Part shown: piece after piece, positions 1 through 6,232 of the stretch
Layout of the letters: each line of letters opens with the position of its first letter
Numbering within the stretch: position 1 is the stretch's first letter
From: Solirubrobacterales bacterium
GTDB lineage: Bacteria; Actinomycetota; Thermoleophilia; Solirubrobacterales; Solirubrobacteraceae
Reading direction: 5' to 3'
Length of the DNA stretch: 9,490 bases
Assembly: GCA_015655225.1 (NCBI GenBank)
Contig: JAATFK010000210.1
Coordinates: forward strand, 1 to 9,490
Position numbers and translations under genes: made by a program
The notes under the pieces: model-generated
Database searches by the model: none
Seen by the model: only the letters and a program-made list of their open reading frames with translations
Told to the model about the DNA's origin: nothing

Positions 1-368
1 GTCCAGCCCGGCTGCACCGGCAGCGGCGTCGAAGGGACCCAGTCGCGTAGCGGCAAGCCGCGCTCGCCGGTCAGCAGCGCGCGGCGGTCGAGGCCGGTGG
101 GCATAGCCTCGATCACGGCCGTCTCGAACTTCAGCGCGCTTCTCGCGATCGCGTCGATGCTCGGCGTCTTCGCGATCGACGACGGGTTGTAGGTCGTCAC
201 GAAGTCGCGTCGCGTGCTGTCGGTGACGATCAGGAGGACGTTGGGAGCGTCATGGCCGCGCGGGATCGTCGCGTCGAACTGGTCGGCGCCGCACGCGGCG
301 AGGCCGAAGGCAGCGGCAGAGGCGGCGCTGGCCTGCAGGGCCGTGCGTCGAGAGAAGCGTCGGGTCAC
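1..368 (-). CDS. Sulfatase-like (alkaline phosphatase superfamily) lipoprotein, 3' end outside window
   Basis: Only the first 122 or so residues are present; the gene runs off the left edge. It opens with a GTG codon at 366-368 and an export signal: two arginine pairs (residues 3-4 and 7-8), an Ala-rich hydrophobic stretch, and a lipobox Leu-Ala-Ala-Cys with Cys26. It is therefore probably a Tat-exported lipoprotein on the outer face of the membrane. The mature part starts the sulfatase fold with PNVLLIVTDSTRRD (metal-ligand Asp50), then TPSIDAIARSALKF. The active-site segment EAMPTGLDRRALLTGER has Thr91 where a true sulfatase has the Cys or Ser that becomes formylglycine, so hydrolysis of a phosphate or phosphonate ester by a Thr nucleophile, or phospho-group transfer, is more likely than sulfatase activity. 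It is a paralogue of the gene at 2572-4053. No clear Shine-Dalgarno sequence precedes the GTG; no other start exists nearby in frame. The family is fairly certain, the substrate unknown. Confidence -1.
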   Translation of the reverse strand, partial: MTRRFSRRTALQASAASAAAFGLAACGADQFDATIPRGHDAPNVLLIVTDSTRRDFVTTYNPSSIAKTPSIDAIARSALKFETAVIEAMPTGLDRRALLTGERGLPLRDWVPSTPLPVQPGW

Positions 369-379
369 GTATTGGAGGG

Positions 380-424
380 GGTTGGGCCGAGGTTGGGAAC
401 AGGTTGGCCGAGTCGGAACCAACC
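380..424. promoter_or_regulatory. Three GGTTGG direct repeats at 11-bp spacing plus an inverted copy
   Basis: GGTTGG occurs at 380, 391 and 402, each exactly 11 bases after the last, so the copies face the same side of the helix. An inverted copy (AACCAACC, 417-424) follows. The array lies 12-56 bases upstream of the GTG start of the sulfatase-like lipoprotein gene, in the divergent gap before the YibE/F gene. It could be a regulator-binding array. The rest of the gap (425-581) shows no convincing -35/-10 pair or small gene. The repeats are seen directly; the role is inferred. Confidence -1.
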
Positions 425-581
425 AAGCGTACGAAAGTTGCGCCTGAAAGTTCCGTAAGTCTCCGACGACGGCGCGTGAACGGGCGTCCGCAGATGCTTA
501 GATCTGGCGATCCCCTCCGTCACGCTTCTCCGCGCCTCCCGTCTGCTCGTCATCCTCGTCGGCCTCGGCACCATCGCCGCG

Positions 582-1685
582 ATGGCGATCCTGTGGTCCG
601 GCGGGGTCGCCAAGAAGTTCGCCGAAGTCGTGCAGCCGAATGACCTCGCGACCGTCACGAAGGTCGAGGACAACCCCTGCGCGCAGACCGTCGCGACGCG
701 CTGCACGAAGGTCACGATCCGCGTCCTGAGCGGCTCCGACAAGGGCCAGATGGGCTTGATCCAGTCGACCAACGACGGGATCGACCCGACGCTCCACGTC
801 GGCGACAAGATCCGCGTCGCCTCCTCGCCGGAGGTGCCCGGCTACGACTACGGCGACAAGCTCGCGGCCTACGACGTGACCGACTTCGAGCGCGGCAAGC
901 CGATGCTCGTGCTGTTCGGGATCTTCGCGCTGATGGTGCTGGCGCTCTCGCGGCTGCGCGGCTTCTTCTCGCTGATCGGGCTCGGCGTCAGCCTCGCGGT
1001 GATCCTCACCTTCGTCGTCCCCGGGATCCTCAACGGCAAGCCGCCGGTGCTGATCGCGATCGTCGGCTCGCTCGCGATCGCGCTGCTGACGATCGTGCTC
1101 TGCCACGGGCGAGGGCCGAGAGCGATCGCCGCGATGCTGGGGACGATCGCGACGCTGCTGCTGACGGCCGGCCTCGCCGCCCTCTTCACGAGAACGACGC
1201 ACCTGACCGGCCTCTCGAGCGACGAGTCGTTCGCGCTGCGCCTGGTCGACCAGCACGTGTCGCTCACGGGGCTGCTGATCGCCGGGATGGTGATCGGCGC
1301 GCTCGGGGTGCTCGACGACGTGACCGTGAGCCAGTCCTCGACCGTCTTCGCGTTGCAGGCGGCGAACCCGGCGCTGACCCACCGCGAGCTGTTCGGGCAC
1401 GCGATGGAGGTCGGGCGCGACCACGTCGCCGCGACCGTCAACACGCTCGTGCTGGCCTACGCCGGCTCGTCGCTGCCGGTGCTGCTGATCTTCGCCTCGG
1501 GCGCGATCAGCCCCGGGCAGGCGGTCAGCCTCGAGCTGGTCGCCGAGCAGGTCGTCGGCACGCTCGTCGGCTCGATCGGCCTGATCGCGGCCGTCCCGCT
1601 CACGACGCTCGTCGCGACGGTGCTGGCGAGATCACTGACGCGCGAGGAGCTCGCTGCCGAAGCGCTGGGCGCTCACGTCCATTGA
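582..1685 (+). CDS. YibE/F-family multi-pass membrane protein (start uncertain, probably upstream)
   Basis: A membrane protein of the YibE/F family, whose biochemical role is not established. A soluble N-terminal part of about 100 residues with two Cys (PCAQTVATRCT, about residues 30-40) looks like a small extracytoplasmic beta domain and ends near FERGKP. About seven hydrophobic segments follow. The family core GALGVLDDVTVSQSS lies near residues 246-260, followed by the conserved stretch ending MEVGRDHVAATVNTLVLAYAG (broken here only by residue choice, not by stops). The 582 ATG is the first standard in-frame start, giving 367 residues, but it has no Shine-Dalgarno sequence and cuts a hydrophobic helix in half. 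The frame is open back to 480 and 540-581 encodes RLLVILVGLGTIAA, the missing half of an N-terminal anchor. No ATG, GTG or TTG lies in that extension; a CTG at 504, or a frameshift from the ATG at 494, could supply the start. The 3' end overlaps the convergent PHP gene by 54 bases. Family identity is secure, the start is not. Confidence -1.
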   Translation: MAILWSGGVAKKFAEVVQPNDLATVTKVEDNPCAQTVATRCTKVTIRVLSGSDKGQMGLIQSTNDGIDPTLHVGDKIRVASSPEVPGYDYGDKLAAYDVTDFERGKPMLVLFGIFALMVLALSRLRGFFSLIGLGVSLAVILTFVVPGILNGKPPVLIAIVGSLAIALLTIVLCHGRGPRAIAAMLGTIATLLLTAGLAALFTRTTHLTGLSSDESFALRLVDQHVSLTGLLIAGMVIGALGVLDDVTVSQSSTVFALQAANPALTHRELFGHAMEVGRDHVAATVNTLVLAYAGSSLPVLLIFASGAISPGQAVSLELVAEQVVGTLVGSIGLIAAVPLTTLVATVLARSLTREELAAEALGAHVH

Positions 1686-2465
1686 GGCGGCGTCGAACGC
1701 GCCGGCCGGCTCGGCTGGCGGCAGCGCGCGGACGATCCCGTTGCGCAGCAGCAGGCGCGGGTTCGCCTGCGTGAGCCGGTAGGCCTGGCCGCTCGACGCG
1801 CCGGCCCGCAGCAGCAGGTGGAAGCCGAGCTGGAGCGTGTGCTCGCGCGTGCCGGGATGGCCGTCGGAGGCGACGCAGCCGGCGAGCCCGGCGCGGACCA
1901 GCCGCACGGCGGCGTCCTGGACGTCGAGGCCGTGGTTGCCGAGCAGCGAGCAGACGTTCACCTGCAGCAGGGCGCCGTCGCGCAGCAGCGGCTCCAGGCG
2001 CTCCAGCCCGTCGCCGCCGAGCAGGCCGGCGGAGCGCTCCGGGTGGGCGAGCAGCAGGCCGTAGCCGAAGCGGACGAGCCGGTCGGCGGCCGCGACGAAC
2101 GCGTCGTCGATTCCCTCGAAGGGGCATTCGAGCAGCAGCCAGCGGGCGTTCTCCGGTCCCAGGGCGATCTGGTCGAGCTGGTCGTGGCCGAGCTCCAGTG
2201 CGTCGGGGTGGGCGAGCTCGCCGCCAGGGTGCAGGCGCACGGCGAGGCCCTCGGCGACGATCTCCCGCTGGGTCGCCACGACGAGCGCGCCGAGCTGCTC
2301 GATCGTCACGCCGGGGAAGTCGGCGCGCTTGACGTGCGACGTGCAGGCGACGTCGCGCACGCCCTCGGCGTGCAGCCGCCGCGCGTGCGCGACGGCGTCC
2401 TCCATCGTCGCGGCGCCGTCGTCGACGCCGGGGAGGAGGTGACAATGAAGATCGACGTAGGACAT
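1632..2465 (-). CDS. PHP-domain phosphatase, CpsB/CapC/YwqE-like protein-tyrosine phosphatase family
   Basis: Metal-dependent phosphohydrolase of the PHP superfamily, 277 residues, which fits the manganese-dependent tyrosine phosphatases that act on bacterial tyrosine kinases of capsule and exopolysaccharide systems. The metal-binding signature appears in order: DLHCHLLPGVDDGA (residues 5-18, with H7, H9 and D15/D16), TSH (H44), a Glu in GGELAH (E83), ECPFEGID (E113), AHPER (H141) and SDGHP (D201, H203). All expected ligands are present, so it should be active. The ATG at 2463-2465 was chosen because the family starts right at the first strand before HxH; a GTG at 2501 would add 12 residues unlike the family. 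No kinase or polysaccharide gene is visible in the window, so the substrate is not shown by context, and histidinol-phosphatase-like or other PHP activity remains possible. It is convergent with, and overlaps, the YibE/F gene. Confidence -1.
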   Translation of the reverse strand: MSYVDLHCHLLPGVDDGAATMEDAVAHARRLHAEGVRDVACTSHVKRADFPGVTIEQLGALVVATQREIVAEGLAVRLHPGGELAHPDALELGHDQLDQIALGPENARWLLLECPFEGIDDAFVAAADRLVRFGYGLLLAHPERSAGLLGGDGLERLEPLLRDGALLQVNVCSLLGNHGLDVQDAAVRLVRAGLAGCVASDGHPGTREHTLQLGFHLLLRAGASSGQAYRLTQANPRLLLRNGIVRALPPAEPAGAFDAASMDVSAQRFGSELLARQ

Positions 2466-2500
2466 GTTGATCAGCGACCCTATCGGCCTTTTTGCCCGCA

Positions 2501-2531
2501 CACTGAAGCGTTCCTGTAAACGTTCACTGAA
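2501..2531. repeat. CACTGAA direct repeat pair upstream of the PHP gene
   Basis: CACTGAA occurs at 2501-2507 and 2525-2531, with CGTTC also doubled at 2509 and 2521. The segment is AT-richer than its surroundings and lies just upstream of the PHP phosphatase start and downstream of the sulfatase-like gene stop. It probably holds the PHP gene promoter or an operator: on the minus strand TTTACA (rc of 2514-2519) could be a -35, but no good -10 follows at normal spacing. Weak evidence. Confidence -1.
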
Positions 2532-2571
2532 TTAACACGCCCGTGACAGAGGCGGCGGGCCGACGGAGCGC

Positions 2572-4053
2572 TCAGGACGTGAAGTAGGGCAGCGAGGTGC
2601 CGTGCGAGTCGATCAGGACCTTCTTGTACAGGTCCGCCATCACGTCGAGGTGCTTCTCGGCGACGTTGACGCGCTCGAACGGATCAGCTCTGAGGTCGAA
2701 GAGCGAGCGGCCTCTGTCGTTGCCGCCCGCGATCATCGCCCAGTGGCTGTCGCGCACGTAGAGGTGGTTGGCGTAGCCGCCGTACCAGAACGGCCGCCCG
2801 CGAAGGGGCTGCTTGCCGAGCGTCAGCGGCGAGAGGTCGTGACCGTCCATCACCTTCGGGATCGGCGTGCCGGTCATCGACAGGACGGTCGGGCCGACGT
2901 CGTGCGGAGAGGCGAAGTAGCCGGTCGCGCTGCCGGCGCCCTTCTGGTCCGGGGAGCGCAGCAGGAACGGGACCTGGATCAGCTCCGGGTGCAGCTCCAG
3001 CGCCGGCTTGCCGGTCCAGCCGTACTCGCCCAGCAGGATCCCGTGGTCGCTCATCAGCACGACGACCGTCTCCTCCGCCAGGCCGCTCGCGTAGAACGCG
3101 TCGAGGAAGTGGCCGAGCCAGACGTCGGTCATCGTGACGGAGGCGGCGTAGACGGCCGGCAGCCGCACCGCCTCGGCGGCCGTCAGGTAGTCGGAGTGCT
3201 TGTAGAGCACGTCGCCCGGCTCGTTGCCGGCGTATCTCGGGTCGCCGTAGAGGTTCAGGTACTTGCGCGGCGGGTCCCACGGCTCGTGCGGGTCGAAGCA
3301 GTCGACGACGAGCGCGAACGGCTTGTGTCTCATCGACTCGATCAGCATCTGGATGCCGTAGGTGTAGACGCGCGCGGCGCACGTCTGCGTCTCGTCCACG
3401 CCGGCGCCCGTGTTCGCGAGGTACTGGCGCATCCCGTTCGCGTAGCGGGGGATTCTCTGGAGCGCGCCGGGCAGCCAGTGGTCGAGCTGCGGGACGGAGA
3501 TCGTCGAGGCCTTCTGGCGCACCCCGACCTGACCCGAGACCGGCAGGAAGTGGTTGAGCGTCTTGCGGAAGCCGGCGAAGTTGGGGGTGAAGCCGACGAA
3601 CGGGTTGTCGGTCACGTAGCTGGTCCAGTAGCCGGCCTTTCTCAGCGTCGCGAGCCACGTGACGTCTCTGTCGGTCAGCCCGTTCCAGCCGGGCGTCGCC
3701 GGCAGGCCGGCCTCCGGCTTCCAGTTGCGCCACGGGTAGATCCGCTTGCCGAGCATCAGCGAGCGGCGCGCGGGGACGGTCGGCATCGCCTCCGGGAAGG
3801 CGCGCGTGAAGCGCACGCTCTCTCTCGCGAGCGCGTCGATGTTGGGCGTCTGGACCGGCTTCAGCCCGTAGCAGCCGACGTGGTCGTGGCGCAGCGAGTC
3901 GATCACCAGCACGAGCACGTTCGGCCCGTCCGGTCTTCTCACGGTGGCACCGAGCGCGCGCCCGGGATTGGTCGCCGCCCCCAGCGCGAGCGCGCCGGCG
4001 GTCGTGCCCGCCGCTCTCAGGAACGTCCGTCGATCGATCTGCTGCTGCGTCAA
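2572..4053 (-). CDS. Tat-exported sulfatase-like hydrolase with Thr in the nucleophile position
   Basis: Complete alkaline-phosphatase-superfamily enzyme of the sulfatase branch, 493 residues. The TTG at 4051-4053 puts a classic twin-arginine signal at the very start (DRRTFLRAAG, residues 7-16), followed by an Ala-rich segment; an AAGGCGAG stretch precedes it. An ATG at 4122 would put 23 extra residues before this signal and is less likely. There is no lipobox, so it is probably a soluble extracytoplasmic enzyme. The fold begins PNVLVLVIDSLRHDHVGCYG (D52 metal ligand) and ends its metal site with SDHG (D336, H337) and the following GEYGWTGKPALELH. The active-site segment is EAMPTVPARRSLMLGKR: Pro94 and Arg96 keep the sulfatase pattern, but Thr92 replaces the formylglycine-forming Cys/Ser. 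A Thr nucleophile is used by LtaS-type phosphoglycerol transferases, EptA-type transferases and NPP phosphodiesterases, so a phosphoester or phosphonate substrate is plausible. AGA arginine codons are common. Paralogue of the gene at 1-368. Confidence -1.
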   Translation of the reverse strand: MTQQQIDRRTFLRAAGTTAGALALGAATNPGRALGATVRRPDGPNVLVLVIDSLRHDHVGCYGLKPVQTPNIDALARESVRFTRAFPEAMPTVPARRSLMLGKRIYPWRNWKPEAGLPATPGWNGLTDRDVTWLATLRKAGYWTSYVTDNPFVGFTPNFAGFRKTLNHFLPVSGQVGVRQKASTISVPQLDHWLPGALQRIPRYANGMRQYLANTGAGVDETQTCAARVYTYGIQMLIESMRHKPFALVVDCFDPHEPWDPPRKYLNLYGDPRYAGNEPGDVLYKHSDYLTAAEAVRLPAVYAASVTMTDVWLGHFLDAFYASGLAEETVVVLMSDHGILLGEYGWTGKPALELHPELIQVPFLLRSPDQKGAGSATGYFASPHDVGPTVLSMTGTPIPKVMDGHDLSPLTLGKQPLRGRPFWYGGYANHLYVRDSHWAMIAGGNDRGRSLFDLRADPFERVNVAEKHLDVMADLYKKVLIDSHGTSLPYFTS

Positions 4054-4251
4054 GAGTGCCCTCGCCTTGCCCTCGTCCGTGGAGCGGCCGCCCGATCCTG
4101 CCCCTGCTGGACACGGGAGCATGGCGAACGTTGCGGTCGCGCGGGCGCGCTTATCGACGTGATCACAGATCCGACTTGGCGAGACGGCGCGTCGGCGCCA
4201 TCGTCGGCGGTTCTCTGATCCCCACCGCCCGCTCCCGGAGGCTCGCCTGCC

Positions 4252-4584
4252 ATGCCCGTCCAAACCCCGCTCCTGCCCGTCGACGACGACCACTTCACCG
4301 CCGAGGTGCTGGAGTCGCCGGTCCCAGTCGTCGTCGACTTCTGGGCGCCGTGGTGCGCGCCGTGCCGGGTGCTGCATCCGGTGCTCGCGGAGCTGGCGGC
4401 CGAGCGCGACGACCTGCGCTTCGTCTCGCTCGACATCGACGTCAGCCAGCGCACCGCGGTCGCCTACCGGATCCTCTCCGCCCCGACGCTGATCGCCTTC
4501 CGCGACGGCCAGCCGGTCTTGACGCTCGTCGGCGCGCGCCCGAAGCGCCGCCTCGCCGCCGAGCTGGCCGCCGCCGGGCTCTAG
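4252..4584 (+). CDS. Thioredoxin-fold protein with WCAPC active site
   Basis: Small thioredoxin of 110 residues, the standard size for a free cytoplasmic thioredoxin. It carries VVVDFWAPWCAPCRVLHP with the redox cysteines C35 and C38 (WCAPC rather than the usual WCGPC), and the cis-proline loop SAPT (P78). There is no signal peptide or membrane anchor, so it should work in the cytosol as a disulfide reductase. The ATG is preceded by GGAGG at 4237-4241, about 10 bases upstream, which supports this start. No thioredoxin reductase is adjacent. It is divergent from the sulfatase-like gene across 198 bases and convergent with the LysR gene: its TAG stop (4582-4584) overlaps the LysR stop. The WCAPC variant and the absence of a partner leave open that it is a specialised thioredoxin rather than the main one. 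No AGA codons are seen, unlike several other genes in the window. Confidence -1.
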   Translation: MPVQTPLLPVDDDHFTAEVLESPVPVVVDFWAPWCAPCRVLHPVLAELAAERDDLRFVSLDIDVSQRTAVAYRILSAPTLIAFRDGQPVLTLVGARPKRRLAAELAAAGL

Positions 4585-4605
4585 CCGCCGCTCAGCCCGC
4601 CGGCG
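4569..4605. terminator. GC-rich bidirectional hairpin with both stop codons at its loop
   Basis: Bases 4569-4580 (CGCCGCCGGGCT) pair with 4594-4605 (AGCCCGCCGGCG) over 12 positions with a single mismatch, leaving a 13-base loop. The loop starts with CTAG at 4581-4584, the stop codons of both converging genes. There is no T-run on either strand, so this would be a U-tract-less actinobacterial-type terminator. The stem is visible; the termination role is inferred. Confidence -1.
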
Positions 4606-5489
4606 CCGACGAGGTGCGCGAACAGCAGCTCGGCCGCGCCGGCCGCTCCCGCCGCCCGCAGCAGCGCGACGCGGTGGCGCGGCGCGGCGCCGCCCCCGGC
4701 CGGCCCCGCGATCCGCGCGACCGCGACCGCGGGCGTCGGCGCCCGCGCCCACGACGCCGGCACGACGCTGACGCCGAGGCCGGCGTGCGCGAGGTAGCGC
4801 ACGGTCACGGGATCGCCGACCTCGAACAGCGGCACCGGGCTGAAGCCGGCCGCGACGCATGCCGCGAGCACCGTCGCACGCAGCCCGCTGCCGGGCTCGG
4901 CGAGGATCAGCGGGCGCTCGCGCAGGTCCCACAGCGTCACCTCGCCGGCGCTGCCGAGCGGATCGCCGGGCGCGGCGATCGCGACGAGTGGCTCGTCGCC
5001 GAGCGCGGTCGCGCGGACGCCGGCGCCGTCGAGGCCGTCGGCGTCGCCGCTCGACGCGATCGCGAGGTCGACGGCCCCGGTGCGGACCAGCTCCAGCACC
5101 TGCGCCGTCGTCCCCTGGCGCAGCCCGATGCGGATCCCGGGCCGCTCGCGGTGGAAGGCGGCGAGCGCGGCCGGCAGCCCGGTAGCGTCGCCGGCGGTCG
5201 CGGCGACGCGGACGATCCCGCGCACGAGGCCGGCGTGAGCGTCCATCTCGGCGCGCGCGGCGGCCGCCTCCCCCAGCATCGCCTCGGCGCGCGGCAGCAG
5301 CTCCTCGCCGGCCGCCGTCAGCTCGACGCCGCGCCCGTCGCGGCGCAGCAGCGCGACGCCCAGCTCGTCCTCCAGCTTGCGGACGCCCTGCGAGAGCGCC
5401 GACTGCGTGACGTGCAGCGCGTCGGCCGCGCGCGTGAAGTGGCGGTGGCGGGCGACGGCGGCGAAGTAGCCGAGCTGGCGCAGCTCCAT
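4581..5489 (-). CDS. LysR-family transcriptional regulator
   Basis: LysR-type regulator of 302 residues, the usual family length. The N-terminus is MELRQLGYFAAVARHRHFTR, then a helix-turn-helix ADALHVTQSALSQGVRKLE (about residues 20-38) and the wing LGVALLRRDGRGVELT. The effector domain begins near residue 90 (GIVRVAATAGDATGLPAAL) and includes the two subdomains typical of substrate-binding folds, with AGLGVSVVPASW near residue 242. The ATG at 5487-5489 was chosen because LysR proteins start at this M-E-L-R-x-L; a GTG at 5528 would add 13 residues lying inside an inverted repeat. LysR regulators usually control a divergent gene, but the upstream neighbour (5568-6227) is in the same direction, so its target is not obvious; the thioredoxin gene is convergent. 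The effector is unknown. The stop is shared in CTAG with the thioredoxin gene. Very Ala/Gly-rich C-terminus. Confidence -1.
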   Translation of the reverse strand: MELRQLGYFAAVARHRHFTRAADALHVTQSALSQGVRKLEDELGVALLRRDGRGVELTAAGEELLPRAEAMLGEAAAARAEMDAHAGLVRGIVRVAATAGDATGLPAALAAFHRERPGIRIGLRQGTTAQVLELVRTGAVDLAIASSGDADGLDGAGVRATALGDEPLVAIAAPGDPLGSAGEVTLWDLRERPLILAEPGSGLRATVLAACVAAGFSPVPLFEVGDPVTVRYLAHAGLGVSVVPASWARAPTPAVAVARIAGPAGGGAAPRHRVALLRAAGAAGAAELLFAHLVGAGGLSGG

Positions 5490-5501
5490 CGCGACATCAT
5501 C

Positions 5502-5542
5502 GCGCGCCGGGCGCGGCGCACCGGCCACCGCGCCCGGCGCGC
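5502..5542. terminator. Perfect 15-bp GC inverted repeat before the LysR gene
   Basis: Bases 5502-5516 (GCGCGCCGGGCGCGG) and 5528-5542 (CCGCGCCCGGCGCGC) are perfect reverse complements, with an 11-base loop. The element lies between the stop of the SirB1-like gene (5568) and the ATG of the LysR gene (5489), 12 bases before it. No T-run follows on either strand. It may terminate the rpsD-containing group as a U-tract-less hairpin, or be a leader structure or operator of the LysR gene. The repeat is certain, the role is not. Confidence -1.
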
Positions 5543-5567
5543 CTCCGCCGCGCCGGTCAGGCGCCGC

Positions 5568-6227
5568 TCAGTTGAGTCGCGCGCGCACGCTCGCGAGCTG
5601 GAGCTGCAGGCGCTCGTGGTCGCCCGCCTCCAGCGGCAGCGCGAGGCACAGCTCCGACGCCCGCAGCTCGGCCGACAGGTGGCCGGTCTCGCGCGTGCGG
5701 GTGAGGATCAGCGACAGCAGCAGCGAGGCCGCCTCGTGGCCGCACTGCCACGCGAGCTCGGGCTCGTCCAGCTCGCGCGCGTCGACCAGCTCCCACTCCG
5801 GCGCCGCGCTCAGCAGCACCGGCGCGTCGAGCCGCGGGTGGGCGAGGAACACGGCGGTCGGGCAGGCGACGAGCGTCAGCTTCAGCCCGGCGCGCCGCGC
5901 CGCCTCCAGCGCGACGAGCGCGACCGTCAGCTCGTGCCCGCGCCGGCGCCGGGCGACCTCGTGCGGCAGCAGGTCGGCGAGGCCGAGCGTGCGGTGCGAG
6001 CGGGGCTCGACCCGCAGGTGACGCGGCAGGATCGTCTCCAAGGCCAGCAGCTGCTCGACCGCGCCGCTGGAGCGCAGCCCCACCAGGTCGGCGACGACGG
6101 GCGCGAGCGACGCGTCGAGCACGGCGGTGTCGAACGGCGCCAGCTCGGCGCCGAGCGAGACCGCCAGCTCACCGTGCGCGGCGCTCTCGGACCCGCTGAG
6201 GACGTGGAACGGGACGACCTCAGCCAT
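5568..6227 (-). CDS. SirB1-like transglutaminase-fold protein (hypothetical)
   Basis: 219 residues with an ATG at 6225-6227, five bases after the rpsD stop, so probably co-transcribed and translationally coupled with rpsD; no separate Shine-Dalgarno sequence is evident. The middle resembles the SirB1/Transglut_core2 family: LALETILPRHL (residues 61-71), then an Arg-rich turn RRRRGHELTVALVALEAARR (93-112), AGLKLTLVACPTAVFLAHP (113-131), and a C-terminal helical part HEAASLLLSLIL...SAELRASELCLALPLEAGDHERL that looks like the SirB1 helical tail. The Cys/His catalytic pair is not clear: Cys122 in VACP and the His in FLAHP are the only obvious candidates. No signal peptide or transmembrane helix is seen. 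SirB1 proteins have no firm function. The match rests on pattern recognition by eye, so an unrelated helical protein cannot be excluded. Confidence -1.
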   Translation of the reverse strand: MAEVVPFHVLSGSESAAHGELAVSLGAELAPFDTAVLDASLAPVVADLVGLRSSGAVEQLLALETILPRHLRVEPRSHRTLGLADLLPHEVARRRRGHELTVALVALEAARRAGLKLTLVACPTAVFLAHPRLDAPVLLSAAPEWELVDARELDEPELAWQCGHEAASLLLSLILTRTRETGHLSAELRASELCLALPLEAGDHERLQLQLASVRARLN

Positions 6228-6232
6228 CGGCG

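Noticed and set aside
404..643. 79-residue open frame upstream of and overlapping the YibE/F gene as a separate small gene
   Set aside because: Arg/Pro-rich with no motif or ribosome site; only its ATG at 494 is of interest as a possible frameshifted start of YibE/F.
498..1424. Long minus-strand open frames opposite the YibE/F gene (308 and 191 residues)
   Set aside because: They lie fully antisense to a gene with clear family motifs, and their residues are the Arg/Asp/His-rich mix typical of shadow frames in GC-rich DNA.
2532..2571. Possible terminator after the sulfatase-like gene (GCCCG...CGGGC, minus strand)
   Set aside because: Only five base pairs with a 12-base loop and no clear T-run; not distinguishable from chance.
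4054..4251. GTGATCAC palindrome (4159-4166) and possible promoters in the divergent gap
   Set aside because: The 8-base palindrome has no matching flanks, and no -35/-10 pair at good spacing was found on either strand; too short to claim an operator.
2572..4932. Extension of the sulfatase-like gene to a 786-residue protein
   Set aside because: The extra N-terminal part is antisense to the thioredoxin gene and LysR end and would bury the Tat signal in the middle of the protein.
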